Shown: one piece after another, positions 42,410 to 51,702 of the stretch
Layout: each line of letters starts with the position of its first letter
How positions within the stretch are numbered: position 1 is the first letter of the stretch
Assembly (NCBI RefSeq): GCF_000016165.1
Contig: NC_009253.1
Span: 3,297,484-3,361,483, forward strand
DNA length: 64,000 nucleotides
Origin: Desulforamulus reducens MI-1
GTDB lineage: Bacteria > Bacillota > Desulfotomaculia > Desulfotomaculales > Desulfotomaculaceae
Direction of reading: 5' to 3'
The notes under the pieces: generated by a model
Told to the model about the DNA's origin: nothing
The model's input: the letters and a program-made list of their open reading frames with translations, nothing else
Database searches by the model: none
Program-made: the position numbers and the translations under genes

Positions 42410-42538
42410 GGGGTCAATTGGCCGTGAGGCTTAGGGGTAGTTCTTTTGGGTCCTTTTATTTAAACTCATGGCTCACTGCTCATAGCTCAGGGCCTGACCC
42501 CAAAGTTCTATCCCCCAAGCCCATAGCCTGACCCTATA
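42405..42538. repeat. Mosaic intergenic repeat copy, heptads only
   Basis: TTTTGGGGTCAATTGGCCG, GAGGCTTAGGGGTAG, then strict heptads CTCATGG-CTCACTG-CTCATAG-CTCAGGG-CCTGACC, TCTATCCCCCAAGCCC, and ATAGCCTGACCCTATA ending at the stop codon of the transketolase C-terminal subunit gene. No GGGGTCAGACCCC core. Confidence 0.85.
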
Positions 42539-43480
42539 TTACTTATTCTTAGCCATGACTTTTTTAGCTGCTTCGATGATGTTGGCAGCAGTGAGGCCAA
42601 AGTATTCCAGCAGTTCTGCTGGTTTGCCGGATTCGCCAAAGGTGTCGCGGACACCAACCCGCTGCAGGGGTACGGGGAAGTGTTCCGAGAGTGTCTCGGC
42701 CACAGCACTGCCTAATCCGCCAATGATGGAATGTTCTTCGGCTGTGACCACTGCGCCACACTGCCGGGCTGCTTCCACCACTGCAAAGATATCCAGGGGC
42801 TTGATGGTATGTACGTCCAGTACCATGGCCTGTATGCCTTCCTCTGCCAGCTTTTCTGCGGCTTCCAGTGCAGCGGAAACCATGATGCCAGTGGCAATGA
42901 GAGCTACATCGCTACCCTCCCGTAGGGTGACAGCCTCGCCGGGGGTAAATTTAAAGTCTTCGCCATGGATAACTGGCACTCCTGAGCGTCCCAGGCGAAT
43001 ATAAACTGGTCCTTGAATTTCTGCGGCAGCCCGAATGGCTGCGGCTGTTTCCACCGCATCTGCAGGAACAAAAACGGTCATGCCGGGCAGTGCCCTCATA
43101 ATGGCGATGTCTTCGATGGACTGGTGGGAACCACCGTCCTCTCCTACGGTGACGCCGGCGTGGGTGGCTGCAATCTTAACATTTAGTTTGGGGTAGCAAA
43201 TGCTGTTGCGAATTTGTTCAAAGGCTCTACCAGTGGCAAACATGGCAAAGGTGCTGGCAAAGGGAATTTTTCCGGTGGCGGCCAAACCGGCGGCAGTGGC
43301 CATCATGTTTGCTTCAGCAATACCCATGTTAAAAAAACGTTCCGGGAAGTTTTTCATGAAATCGTGGGTTTTGGTGGATTTGGATAGGTCAGCATCCAGA
43401 ACAACTACGTCTTTATTTTCAGCTCCCAGGCGAACCAGTTCCTGACCGTAGGCATCCCGGGTGGCAATTTTCTTCGTCAT
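42539..43480 (-). CDS. Transketolase, C-terminal subunit
   Basis: Carries the pyrimidine-binding and C-terminal domains of transketolase; pairs with the N-terminal subunit encoded upstream for the non-oxidative pentose phosphate pathway. The 313-residue protein has NKDVVVLDADLSKSTKTHDF, ERFFNMGIAEANMMATAAGL (catalytic Glu for thiamine diphosphate), HAGVTVGEDGGSHQSIEDIA and VFVPADAVETAAAIRAAAEI. ATG at 43478-43480 with AGGAGG upstream is used; the longer frame runs through repeat sequence. Split transketolase is common in Clostridia and archaea. A repeat copy of about 195 bases separates it from the N-terminal subunit gene, an unusual gap for subunits of one enzyme. Confidence 0.95.
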   Translation of the reverse strand: MTKKIATRDAYGQELVRLGAENKDVVVLDADLSKSTKTHDFMKNFPERFFNMGIAEANMMATAAGLAATGKIPFASTFAMFATGRAFEQIRNSICYPKLNVKIAATHAGVTVGEDGGSHQSIEDIAIMRALPGMTVFVPADAVETAAAIRAAAEIQGPVYIRLGRSGVPVIHGEDFKFTPGEAVTLREGSDVALIATGIMVSAALEAAEKLAEEGIQAMVLDVHTIKPLDIFAVVEAARQCGAVVTAEEHSIIGGLGSAVAETLSEHFPVPLQRVGVRDTFGESGKPAELLEYFGLTAANIIEAAKKVMAKNK

Positions 43481-43499
43481 GGTAAAACCCTCCTTCTTA

Positions 43500-43694
43500 T
43501 ACGGTAATGCTTTGGGGTCGGCCATGGGCTTTGGGCTTTTTTGCATGTATTTCTTTGGAGTTAGCTGGGTTTTAGTGGTTCTTCTCTGGGGGTCAGCCCC
43601 CCGTTGGTTTCGTTATTTCCTTTGGCTCATGGCTCATGGCCGACCCCCAAAGGTCTATCCCTCAAGCCCATGGCCTGACCCATAAGGAATACCT
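43500..43694. repeat. Mosaic intergenic repeat copy inside the transketolase pair
   Basis: TAATGCTTTGGGGTCGGCC, TGGGCTTTGGGCTTTTTTGC, ATGTATTTCTTTGGAGTTAGC, TTTTAGTGGTTCTTCTC, a single core GGGGGTCAGCCCCCC, heptads GGCTCAT-GGCTCAT-GGCCGAC, CCAAAGGTCTATCCC, AGCCCATGGCCTGACC and the tail CATAAGGAATACCTCTAAGC whose last bases include the stop codon of the N-terminal subunit gene. Confidence 0.88.
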
Positions 43695-44510
43695 CTAAGC
43701 TAAGTCTTTCAAGGCTTGTTCCACTTGGTCTGGTTTGGGGGCGTTGCCGTGCCAGCCCACTTGGTTTTCCATAAAGGATACACCTTTACCTTTAATGGTC
43801 TTGGCAATGATCATGGTCGGTTTGCCCTTGGTGGCTTTGGCTTCTTCGAGGGCCTTGAGAATTTGTTCAATGTCATGTCCGTCGATTTCAATGACATGCC
43901 AGCCAAAGGCCCGCCACTTGTCGTTAAGGGGTGCCACATTCATCACAACGTCCACAGGACCGTCAATTTGCAGGTTGTTGTAGTCCAGGAAGGCCGTTAG
44001 GTTATCCAACTTGAAATGGCCAGCGGCCATGGCTGCTTCCCAAATTTGTCCTTCTTGCACTTCACCATCACCCAGCAAAGTGTAAACCCTTTGCTCTCCT
44101 CCATCCAACCGCAGGCCCATGGCCATACCAATGGCAGCGGAGAGACCTTGCCCCAGGGAGCCTGTGGACATCTCCACACCTGGCAGTTTTTTCATATCCG
44201 GGTGTCCTTGCAGACGGCTTCCCAATTTACGCAGGGTCATCAGTTCTTCTTTGGAGAAAAAGCCCTTTTCCGCCAAGGCAGCATAGAGTACCGGAGCTGC
44301 ATGTCCCTTTGATAGAACAAAACGATCCCTAGCTTGCCAGTCCGGCTGATCCGGATCCACTTTCATGGTGTCAAAATAAAGTACACTGACAATATCTGCT
44401 GCGGACAGTGAGCCACCGGGGTGGCCGGAACCGGATTCACCTAACATCGTTACAATATGACGGCGAATAGCTTTAGCCCGTTCCTGTAGTTCTTGAATTC
44501 TTTGGCCCAT
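43695..44510 (-). CDS. Transketolase, N-terminal subunit
   Basis: Thiamine diphosphate-binding half of transketolase. The 271-residue protein has [75 protein letters not shown], and the cofactor motif [20 protein letters not shown] ... [10 protein letters not shown] (GDG...NN), where Mg and diphosphate bind. Ends with [23 protein letters not shown] lies five bases before the ATG. It is 23 bases after the YitT gene stop, so transcription may start further upstream. Its stop codon TAG is part of the adjoining repeat tail. Confidence 0.95.
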   Translation of the reverse strand: MGQRIQELQERAKAIRRHIVTMLGESGSGHPGGSLSAADIVSVLYFDTMKVDPDQPDWQARDRFVLSKGHAAPVLYAALAEKGFFSKEELMTLRKLGSRLQGHPDMKKLPGVEMSTGSLGQGLSAAIGMAMGLRLDGGEQRVYTLLGDGEVQEGQIWEAAMAAGHFKLDNLTAFLDYNNLQIDGPVDVVMNVAPLNDKWRAFGWHVIEIDGHDIEQILKALEEAKATKGKPTMIIAKTIKGKGVSFMENQVGWHGNAPKPDQVEQALKDLA

Positions 44511-44533
44511 TTTATTCCCTCCAGTTATATAAA

Positions 44534-45385
44534 TTAACTTTGAGTTTCTAACTCTTTAAAGCCCTCTCCCAACACTTCATGGACATTGGCCAGAATGACA
44601 AAGGCAAGGGGGTCTTCCCTTTTGACAATATCCTTTAGTCTGGTCACCTGGGAACGGCCCACAACGGATATAAGTACTTCTTGTTCTGTGCCGCTGTACA
44701 TTCCCTGGGCCTTCCAGGCCGTGGCACTGCGATCTAAATCTTTAATAATAGCCTGGCTGATGGTATCTGCCCGCCGGGTAATGATAATAAAGGCTTTGTC
44801 AGAACTAAAACCTTCTATTACCAGGTCGATGATCCAGGCTGTAAGGAAGATGGCAATTAAGGCATACATGGCCAGTTCCGCCGAACGAAAGACAAAACCT
44901 GCCCATATGACCACCACTCCGTCAATGATGAACAGCAGTTGACCTATATTAACCCCCATGTAGGTTCGAATAATGGCCGCCAGCAATTCGGTGCCACCGG
45001 TGGTGCCATTGAATCGAAAGACCATTCCCAAGCCAATCCCCATTAGCACACCCCCATAGAGACAGGCCAGAAGTAAATCCTCCGTCAGCAAGGGTATATA
45101 GGGTGCCAGTAAATCAATAAATAGGGATAAGGCAACGGTACCATAGATGGAATTAACCGTGTATCTCGAGCCCAGCCTTAAAAATGACCAGATAAAGAGA
45201 GGCGCGTTCATTAGTAACATCATCAGACCAACGGGTAAATTAAAAAGATGATAGAGAATGGTGGCCACACCACTCAACCCCCCGGCAGCAATCTTTGCCG
45301 GGACCAAAAAGGCATCTAGCCCAATGGCGGTTAGAATAACACCAATGGTAACGCCTAAGGTGTCCTTTATAAATCTTGCAATCAT
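44534..45385 (-). CDS. YitT family membrane protein (DUF2179)
   Basis: A 283-residue membrane protein of unknown role with five or six N-terminal helices (about residues 8-170; [40 protein letters not shown]) and a cytoplasmic C-terminal DUF2179 domain (about 200-280; [40 protein letters not shown]). The pattern FxxxNxxAxGGxxGxxxxL is that of the YitT/YqfU family. AAAGG lies eight or nine bases before the ATG. It is co-directional with and 23 bases before the transketolase gene. Confidence 0.92.
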   Translation of the reverse strand: MIARFIKDTLGVTIGVILTAIGLDAFLVPAKIAAGGLSGVATILYHLFNLPVGLMMLLMNAPLFIWSFLRLGSRYTVNSIYGTVALSLFIDLLAPYIPLLTEDLLLACLYGGVLMGIGLGMVFRFNGTTGGTELLAAIIRTYMGVNIGQLLFIIDGVVVIWAGFVFRSAELAMYALIAIFLTAWIIDLVIEGFSSDKAFIIITRRADTISQAIIKDLDRSATAWKAQGMYSGTEQEVLISVVGRSQVTRLKDIVKREDPLAFVILANVHEVLGEGFKELETQS

Positions 45386-45529
45386 GATGAAATCCTTTCA
45401 TAGGAGTCTTTAACCTAAATTTTTCAGCTTTATCATACCCCAAATACGATAATAAAACAGATTAACTTTTTTCAACTTAAAGTATTTCTCTAAAAAAATG
45501 GTACATCCTTCCGAAATATGTCAAAAAAC

Positions 45530-45565
45530 AAATAAAAAGAGCCTCTACCCTTAGGATAGAGGCTC
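45530..45565 (-). terminator. Rho-independent terminator of prfB
   Basis: GAGCCTCTA and TAGAGGCTC pair exactly around a 9-base loop; on the minus strand TTTTTATTTG follows. It begins six bases after the prfB stop codon. Confidence 0.9.
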
Positions 45566-45571
45566 ATAAGA

Positions 45572-46685
45572 TTAACTACCTTGTTTCTTACCGGCCATAT
45601 ATTTCAGGTAGGCAGTTACAAATTGGCCAATATTTCCGTCCATCACCGCATTGACATTGCCTGTTTCTTCTCCGGTGCGATGATCCTTGGCCAGACTATA
45701 GGGGTGAAACACGTAGGAACGAATCTGGCTACCCCAGGCGATATCCTTCTGTTCTCCTCGAAGGGCCGCCATTTCATCTTCCTTCTTTTGCAGTTCCAAA
45801 TCAATCAGCTTGGACTTTAGTAATTTCATGGCAGCCTGACGGTTGGTGGTTTGGGACCGCTCATTCTGGCAGGCCACCACAATGCCCGTGGGCAGGTGGG
45901 TAATACGAACCGCCGAGTCTGTCTTGTTTACGTGCTGTCCACCGGCCCCACCGGCACGGTAGGTATCAATCCTTAGATCCTCCGGACGAATATTAACTTC
46001 CACTTCGTCATCCACCAGCGGTAGAACATCCACCGATGCAAAGGAGGTGTGGCGGCGTCCCGCTGCATCAAAGGGTGAAATCCTGACCAGCCTATGGACA
46101 CCCTTTTCACAACGAAGATAGCCGTAGGCATTGGGTCCGGTAACCTGGATGGTGGCACTTTTAATCCCCGCTTCATCACCGGGCAACAGATCTAAAATCT
46201 CTACTTTGTAGTTGTGGTTCTCACAATAACGGGTATACATCCGCAGGAGCATCTGGGCCCAATCCTGGGACTCGGTACCCCCGGCCCCGGGATGCAGGGA
46301 CAAAATGGCATCACCCCGGTCGTAGGGGCCGGCTAGCATGATTTCCAGTTCCATCTCCTCAAGACGTCCGGTCAGAGTACTTAGTTCGGAGCTGAATTCC
46401 TCCTCCAGCAGAGGGTCCTGCTCTTCCTGACAAAGCTCCAGCATAACCTCCAGATCCTGTAAAGATGACTCCAGGGTGTTAAAGGCTGCTACCCTGTCTT
46501 TTAATCCGGCAAGTTTCTGACTAACTTTCTGGCTATATGTTAGGTCGTCCCAGAAACCATCCTTCAGCATTTCATGTTCTAGTTTCTCAATTTCCCCTTG
46601 CTGACTAGCTATGTCAAAGGGAAACCCTCAAATCTTCGATACGCTTGCCCAGTTGCTCCAGGCCACGCCTTACTTCAGCATCCAT
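45572..46685 (-). CDS. prfB: Peptide chain release factor 2 (programmed +1 frameshift)
   Basis: Ends translation at UGA and UAA. The first frame starts at ATG 46683-46685 and reads MDAEVRRGLEQLGKRIEDLR then VSL before an in-frame TGA (46614-46616). The slippery site CTTTGAC lies at 46613-46619; a +1 shift continues as LDIASQQGEIEKLEHEMLK into the long second frame. The body has the catalytic GGQ in YRAGGAGGQHVNKTDSAVRI, the stop-codon region after SPFDAAGRRHTSFASV and the usual C-terminus. Total about 370 residues, normal for RF2. An AGGG a few bases before the slip site can serve as the stimulatory internal Shine-Dalgarno. secA lies just upstream. Confidence 0.97.
46613..46619 (-). promoter_or_regulatory. 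prfB frameshift site CTTTGAC
   Basis: Autoregulatory slip site: when RF2 is scarce, ribosomes pause at the UGA and shift +1 to read GAC. The heptamer is the conserved one of bacterial prfB genes, and the reading frames before and after it differ by exactly one base. Confidence 0.95.
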
Positions 46686-46726
46686 CAAATGGTATCCACC
46701 CCTTCTGGGTTTGTTCTAGGTTTACC

Positions 46727-49348
46727 CTAGGCATTTTTGCCGCAGCATTTTTTATATTTCTTGCCACTGCCACAGGGACAATCGTCATTTCTGCCAATTT
46801 GGTTTTCCTTGCGAATGGGTTGCTTGCCCTCTTCTTCAGCATAGCGGTTTTCCACAACCTGCCGCTGGGTTCTTTCCTGGGGAGCAGCAACATTCACTCG
46901 GAAGATGTACCGTACAACATCATCCTGAATATTGGCGATCATATTATTGAACATTTCATAGGCTTCAAATTTATATTCAATCACAGGATCTTTGCTGCCA
47001 TAGGCCCTTAGACCAATGCCTTCCCGAAGTTGGTCCATGGCATCCAGGTGATCCATCCATTTTTCATCCACCAAACGCAAGAGTACAATACGCTCAATTT
47101 CACGCAGGGTTTCGGCACCCAGTTCTTCTTCTCTCTTTTGGTAAAGTGACATTGTTCTTTCCAGGAGTTCGTCCTTGAGTCCCTGCCGTCCCATTTCTTC
47201 CAGCTCCGCCGGCTCTATATTGTGGTTTGGCATATATAGACCCTCGGCGTATTCCAGTAGCCCTGCCAGATCCCATTCTTCTTCATGGACACCTTCGGGG
47301 CAGTACATATCAACGGAACGTTCCACCACAGCAGTAATGGTATCCTTAATATTTTCGGCTAAATTATGTCCGGTTAATACTTTGCGTCTTTGGGCATAAA
47401 TAACTTCCCGCTGCTGGTTCATCACATCGTCATAATCCAAGACGTGCTTACGAATACTGAAGTTGCGGCTTTCTACTCGTTTCTGGGCCGTCTCAATGGA
47501 TTTTGTGATTAAAGCATTTTCAATGGGCACATCTTCTTCCATGCCCAGGCGGTCCATTAATCCCGCAATGTTATCCGAACCAAAGAGGCGCATCAGGTCG
47601 TCTTCTAAAGCGATATAGAACTGACTGGAACCAGGGTCCCCCTGACGGCCTGCACGACCCCGCAGCTGGTTATCAATACGGCGGCTTTCGTGGCGCTCGG
47701 TACCGATGATATGCAAGCCACCTTTTTCCATCACCTTGGCTCGCTCTTCGTTACACAGAGCCATATATTTTTCCACAATCTGTTGATACTCTGCGGGGGC
47801 ATTTTCCTCAGTGATACCCTTTTTGCGCATTTCTGCCCGGGCAAATACTTCCGGGTTACCGCCTAGCAAAATATCGGTACCACGGCCAGCCATGTTGGTG
47901 GCAATGGTTACTGCCTTAAACCGACCGGCCTGGGCAATAATCTCCGCTTCCTTATCATGGTGCTTGGCGTTTAATACCTGATGGGGTACGCCCCTTCTCT
48001 TAAGCAGGCTGCTTAACAGTTCAGATTTAGCAATGGAGATGGTTCCCACCAGAACCGGTTGACCAGTTTCATGGCGTTGTACAACATCTTCCACCACCGC
48101 CCGGAATTTAGCCATCTCGGTTTTGTAAACCAAATCTGCTAAGTCTTTCCTAATAGTTGGTTTGTTGGTGGGAATAACCACCACATCTAAACCATAGATT
48201 TTACGGAATTCTTCCTCTTCGGTCAGGGCTGTACCGGTCATACCGGCAATCTTATTGTACATACGGAAATAGTTCTGGAAGGTGATGGTGGCCAGGGTCT
48301 GGGACTCTTTTTCTATTTTCACACCTTCCTTGGCCTCAATGGCCTGGTGTAAACCGTCGCTGTAGCGGCGGCCAAACATAAGACGGCCAGTAAATTCATC
48401 AACGATGACCACCTCACCATCTCTTACCACATAGTCTCTATCTCTGTGCATAAGACCATGGGCCTTCAGGGACTGGTTGAGGTGATGGTTAATTTCCATA
48501 TTTGCTTCATCATATAGGTTTTCAATACCCAGCAATTTTTCCGCTTTACTAACCCCTTCTTCTGTCAGCAAAACATTATGGGCCTTTTCATCAACGGTGT
48601 AATCCACTTCTCTGACTAACTTGGGTACAATCTTTGCCATGGTATAGTAAAGATGGGTGGGCTTGTCGGCTACCCCTGAAATAATTAAAGGGGTTCGGGC
48701 CTCATCAATTAAAATACTATCCACTTCATCCACGATGGAGTAGTTTAGTTCCCGCTGCACCAATTGCTCCGGGTGCAGTGACATGTTATCCCTCAGGTAA
48801 TCAAAGCCAAATTCATTGTTGGTTCCGTAGGTAATATCTGCATTATAGGCCAGGCGACGATCTTCCGGCTTTATACCGTGCACAATTAACCCCACTGACA
48901 GTCCAAGGAAACGGTATAGTTTACCCATCCATTCACTATCACGGGTGGCCAGATAGTCGTTTACGGTGATGACGTGGACACCTTTACCACTCAGTGCATT
49001 CAAATAAACCGGCAGGGTGGCCACCAGGGTTTTACCTTCACCAGTTCTCATCTCCGCAATGCGGCCCTGGTGTAAAACCATACCACCAATTAATTGAACA
49101 TCGTAGTGGCGCATACCCAAAACACGTTTAGAGGCTTCGCGGCAAACGGCAAAGGCCTCGGGTAAAATATCATTCAAGGTTTTACCATTTTCTAATAGTT
49201 GTTTGAATTCGGCTGTTTTACCTTGTAGTTCTTCATCAGTCAGTTTGGCTATTTTTTCTTCCAACCCATTGATTTCTTCAACCACGCGTTGGAGTTTCTT
49301 GACTTCCCGAGCATTATCGTCGAACAGATTTTTGAAAAAATTTAGCAC
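46727..49348 (-). CDS. secA: Protein translocase ATPase SecA
   Basis: Motor that pushes preproteins through SecYEG. The 873-residue protein has the Walker A region [20 protein letters not shown] (about 100-120), [21 protein letters not shown]-like [20 protein letters not shown], the second motor domain ([40 protein letters not shown]) and the C-terminal zinc tail [14 protein letters not shown] that binds SecB or ribosomes. Length is typical. GTG start with AAAGGTGG seven bases upstream. It is followed by prfB, a conserved Firmicute pair. The leader holds two hairpins and a candidate promoter. Confidence 0.98.
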   Translation of the reverse strand: MLNFFKNLFDDNAREVKKLQRVVEEINGLEEKIAKLTDEELQGKTAEFKQLLENGKTLNDILPEAFAVCREASKRVLGMRHYDVQLIGGMVLHQGRIAEMRTGEGKTLVATLPVYLNALSGKGVHVITVNDYLATRDSEWMGKLYRFLGLSVGLIVHGIKPEDRRLAYNADITYGTNNEFGFDYLRDNMSLHPEQLVQRELNYSIVDEVDSILIDEARTPLIISGVADKPTHLYYTMAKIVPKLVREVDYTVDEKAHNVLLTEEGVSKAEKLLGIENLYDEANMEINHHLNQSLKAHGLMHRDRDYVVRDGEVVIVDEFTGRLMFGRRYSDGLHQAIEAKEGVKIEKESQTLATITFQNYFRMYNKIAGMTGTALTEEEEFRKIYGLDVVVIPTNKPTIRKDLADLVYKTEMAKFRAVVEDVVQRHETGQPVLVGTISIAKSELLSSLLKRRGVPHQVLNAKHHDKEAEIIAQAGRFKAVTIATNMAGRGTDILLGGNPEVFARAEMRKKGITEENAPAEYQQIVEKYMALCNEERAKVMEKGGLHIIGTERHESRRIDNQLRGRAGRQGDPGSSQFYIALEDDLMRLFGSDNIAGLMDRLGMEEDVPIENALITKSIETAQKRVESRNFSIRKHVLDYDDVMNQQREVIYAQRRKVLTGHNLAENIKDTITAVVERSVDMYCPEGVHEEEWDLAGLLEYAEGLYMPNHNIEPAELEEMGRQGLKDELLERTMSLYQKREEELGAETLREIERIVLLRLVDEKWMDHLDAMDQLREGIGLRAYGSKDPVIEYKFEAYEMFNNMIANIQDDVVRYIFRVNVAAPQERTQRQVVENRYAEEEGKQPIRKENQIGRNDDCPCGSGKKYKKCCGKNA

Positions 49349-49392
49349 CGGTTAACCACCTTTCAGGTTTTCCCATTAAAATAACAGTTGTA

Positions 49393-49437
49393 CTTATACA
49401 CAGTATCTGTATAAGTTAAAGGAACCCTACGGTTCCT
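49393..49437 (-). promoter_or_regulatory. Two hairpins in the secA leader
   Basis: CTTATACA and TGTATAAG (49393-49400, 49408-49415) form a perfect 8-base stem, and AGGAACC/GGTTCCT (49420-49437) a 7-base stem with a 4-base loop. Both lie between the candidate promoter and the secA start and would be in its 5' untranslated RNA. Neither has a clear T-run. Confidence 0.5.
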
Positions 49438-49463
49438 GACAAACACAAATTTATGGCAAAATT

Positions 49464-49493
49464 ATTCTACCACTACCAACCATAACAAAGCAA
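49464..49493 (-). promoter_or_regulatory. Candidate secA promoter
   Basis: Minus-strand TTGCTT (49488-49493), 18-base spacer, TAGAAT (49464-49469). The transcript would begin about 110 bases before the secA start. Confidence 0.45.
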
Positions 49494-49590
49494 GAAATCG
49501 CTTTTCTAGTAGACTATTCGCCCTATCAAAGATTTTTCCTCCCTTATCTAGCCTGGTAATGTTAGGTCCCTTTACCTAAAAATTATAGAA

Positions 49591-49611
49591 GGCACACCCT
49601 CTGGGTGTGCC
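49591..49611 (-). terminator. Rho-independent terminator of hpf
   Basis: GGCACACCC and GGGTGTGCC pair exactly around a 3-base loop; minus-strand TTCTATAATTTTT follows. It starts ten bases after the hpf stop codon. Confidence 0.85.
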
Positions 49612-49620
49612 CTGGTGAGC

Positions 49621-50142
49621 TTAAAATTCCGGCTCTATTAAGCCGTAATTACCGTCTTTTCTTTTGTAAATGACGTTGGTTTGTTCTGTTTCAGCGTTGG
49701 AGAAGACAAAGAAGTCATGGCCCAGCAGGTTCATCTGCATAATGGCTTCATCCAGTGCCATGGGCTTAATGGCAAAACGCTTGGTTTTGATGACTTGTGG
49801 GGTTTCATCTTCCATATCCTCTACCACAACTCCCAAGTCAGCAATACCTCGATTGTCACGTCGGTTAATCTTGCCTTTATAGCGTTCAATCTGGCGTTCC
49901 ATTTTTTCTACAACATTATCTACCGCAGAGTACATTTCTTCGGTGGCTTCCTCGCCCCGTAGAATCATGCCATTGATTGGGATGGTAACCTCAATCTTAT
50001 GTGTTTCGCCTTCGACCACAAGTGTTGCGATGGCTTCACCCATATTTTCTAAAAATCGATCTAACTTACCCAGACGTTTTTCTACATAGTCCCTTAAGGC
50101 GGGAGTCACTTGAATGTTCTTACCGCGAACTTGCACTTTCAC
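49621..50142 (-). CDS. hpf: Long-form ribosome hibernation-promoting factor
   Basis: Binds the 30S decoding centre and joins 70S ribosomes into 100S dimers during slow growth. About 173 residues: the N-terminal S30AE domain (residues 1-100; MKVQVRGKNIQVTPALRDYV, EKRLGKLDRF, DLYSAVD-like EEMYSAVDNVVEKMERQIER) and the C-terminal dimerisation domain (about 115-170; IKTKRFAIKPMALDEAIMQM and NLLGHDFFVFSNAETEQTNV). The two-domain length defines the long form of Firmicutes. GTG at 50140-50142 with GGAG eight bases upstream is used; the longer frame to 50166 overlaps that site. Sits upstream of secA, a conserved order. Confidence 0.96.
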   Translation of the reverse strand: MKVQVRGKNIQVTPALRDYVEKRLGKLDRFLENMGEAIATLVVEGETHKIEVTIPINGMILRGEEATEEMYSAVDNVVEKMERQIERYKGKINRRDNRGIADLGVVVEDMEDETPQVIKTKRFAIKPMALDEAIMQMNLLGHDFFVFSNAETEQTNVIYKRKDGNYGLIEPEF

Positions 50143-50261
50143 AAGCACCACTCCTTTCGCAGTCATTGGAAGTATCTGCCTTGCTTATAGTATTCCCGAA
50201 AAGAGTTAAAAATCCTTTTAGCTGTTTCACAAAAATTTGGCAAATTTCGGGCGGCTTGATA

Positions 50262-50291
50262 TTTAAAAAACCCCTGGTCATTGACCAGGGG
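50262..50291 (-). terminator. Rho-independent terminator of the cold-shock gene
   Basis: CCCCTGGTC and GACCAGGGG pair around a 3-base loop; minus-strand TTTTTTAAAT follows directly. It begins about 20 bases after the stop codon. Confidence 0.92.
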
Positions 50292-50310
50292 TAGAAGTTT
50301 CAATCTTATG

Positions 50311-50508
50311 TTAACGCTTCGTAACGTTAGCAGCCTGGGGACCACGGGCACCTTCAACGATGTCGAATTCAACCTCTTGACCTTCAGCTAAGCTTTTGAA
50401 ACCTTCTTCTTGGATTGCGGAAAAGTGAACGAATACGTCGCCACCTTCTTCTCTCTCAATGAAGCCATAGCCTTTTTCCGCATTGAACCATTTTACTTTG
50501 CCGAGCAT
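50311..50508 (-). CDS. Cold-shock protein (CspA/CspB family)
   Basis: A 65-residue single-stranded nucleic acid chaperone. It begins [19 protein letters not shown], with RNP1 KGYGFIE and RNP2 VFVHFSAIQ, and ends in GPQAANVTK, as is standard for the family. A clear promoter (TTGACA-17-TAATAT) gives a leader of about 50 bases. The terminator is equally clear, so it is a monocistronic gene. GC content and codon use are like the surrounding housekeeping genes. Confidence 0.97.
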   Translation of the reverse strand: MLGKVKWFNAEKGYGFIEREEGGDVFVHFSAIQEEGFKSLAEGQEVEFDIVEGARGPQAANVTKR

Positions 50509-50567
50509 TTACATTCCTCGCTTTCAAAATACTTTCAGGAGCCGCAATTGTAGACTCACATGTTAGT

Positions 50568-50596
50568 ATATTACCCCTTTCACAATTGGCTGTCAA
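50568..50596 (-). promoter_or_regulatory. SigA-type promoter of the cold-shock gene
   Basis: Minus-strand TTGACA (50591-50596) and TAATAT (50568-50573) with an exact 17-base spacer; the -35 box is perfect. Confidence 0.7.
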
Positions 50597-50625
50597 GGGA
50601 TTCCGCCTCTGACAGTATCTGCAGG

Positions 50626-50635
50626 TTTGTCGAAA
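50626..50635. promoter_or_regulatory. Spo0A-box-like site upstream of the cold-shock promoter
   Basis: TTTGTCGAAA at 50626-50635 contains TGTCGAA and matches the extended 0A box. It lies about 30 bases upstream of the cold-shock gene's -35. It is a single site in a spacer of about 450 bases (50509-50957) with no gene, so it may be chance. Confidence 0.3.
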
Positions 50636-50906
50636 TATTTCTTGTTGAAAACTATTTTTCTGTGGATAATGTGGATAAGTCTGTTAATAACCCATCAAAT
50701 CGGAGGTTTTACTGTGGACACTGATTAACAGGCGTGTTATTTTTTGTCAATTCTTGAAATTGATTGGCACATTTTTTGTAGAAGACTTTTGGATTCCATT
50801 ATTTTCCATAGAAATCTGGTGGTTGATTATTTCCGATTTGCTGTCAAAAAGATGGGTGCCAGGTTCTCAGTTCGTGAGACTGTACAAAAGATCGACCGGA
50901 GGTCGT

Positions 50907-50942
50907 GAAATTCCCGATAAAGAGGTTTATCTGGGAATTTCC
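50907..50942 (-). terminator. Long stem-loop after comFC
   Basis: GAAATTCCCGATAAA pairs with TTTATCTGGGAATTTC (one bulge), with a 4-base loop. It lies 16 bases after the comFC stop codon. No T-run follows on the minus strand, so its strength as a terminator is uncertain. A smaller stem CGACC/GGTCG lies just beside it. Confidence 0.6.
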
Positions 50943-50957
50943 TTATAGCCTGCTATA

Positions 50958-51671
50958 TTATTTGCCAGCATTGGCCAGGGTAATAACATAAAGCTTTCCG
51001 GCACCCTTTTTGTGCAAGGTTTCTGCCACCTCGGCCATGGTGGAACCCGTGGTAAAGACATCATCGACGATCAAGATAGCTTTGCCCTTTATGGCCTCCG
51101 GTGTATTCACATCAAAAGCACCTCTTAAATTTTCTCTGCGTTGGTTTTTATCGAGACCCGTTTGGGGCGGGGTTTCCTTAGGTTTGGTTAATACGTTGCT
51201 CATTAAAGGCAGTTGCAAGCCCCGGGCCACTTCCCGGGCCAGCAGTTCTGCTTGATTAAAACCCCGCTGGCGCCTTCTGCCTGGCGACATGGGAATCGGC
51301 ACCACAAGCTCGGCCCGTAACAGCTCCGGCTGCCTCTGCAACAGCTCCAACATCAGTTTACCCAGAAGCGGCACCAAGGTTTTTCTGCCCTTGTATTTGA
51401 GCAGGTGAATGGCGTCCCGCAGGCCCCCTTCGTAGGGTCCCACTGCCCGTGCCTGGACGAAGGGGGGCTGTCTGTGCTGACATTCTTGACAGAGAACCCC
51501 CGGGTAAGCCAAGGATCTACCACAAATTTGGCATTTAGGTTTACCTTCCCATTGGACCAGCCAATGGGAACAGGTGGGGCAAATATCCCAGTCCCCTGTA
51601 CGGCCGCAAAGTTGACAACCCGGTGGAAGGGGGAAGAGTAAATTGAGCAGTGCCTCCAACAAAAAATGCAT
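50958..51671 (-). CDS. comFC: ComF family phosphoribosyltransferase-like protein
   Basis: In competent bacteria ComFC helps single-stranded DNA enter the cell and contacts DprA/ComFA. About 237 residues: an N-terminal double zinc site (CQLCGRTGDWDICPTC and CQICGRSLAYPGVLCQEC) and a C-terminal phosphoribosyltransferase fold with PIPMSPGRRRQRGFNQAELL and the PRPP loop AILIVDDVFTTGSTMAEV. These are the family hallmarks. ATG at 51669-51671 with AAGGGGCG upstream is preferred over a start at 51725, which lies near the stop of the upstream gene. comFA is not in the window. It may share a transcript with the small genes upstream. Confidence 0.93.
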   Translation of the reverse strand: MHFLLEALLNLLFPLPPGCQLCGRTGDWDICPTCSHWLVQWEGKPKCQICGRSLAYPGVLCQECQHRQPPFVQARAVGPYEGGLRDAIHLLKYKGRKTLVPLLGKLMLELLQRQPELLRAELVVPIPMSPGRRRQRGFNQAELLAREVARGLQLPLMSNVLTKPKETPPQTGLDKNQRRENLRGAFDVNTPEAIKGKAILIVDDVFTTGSTMAEVAETLHKKGAGKLYVITLANAGK

Positions 51672-51702
51672 GGGCCATCGCCCCTTTTGAAAAACTTTGA
51701 CC

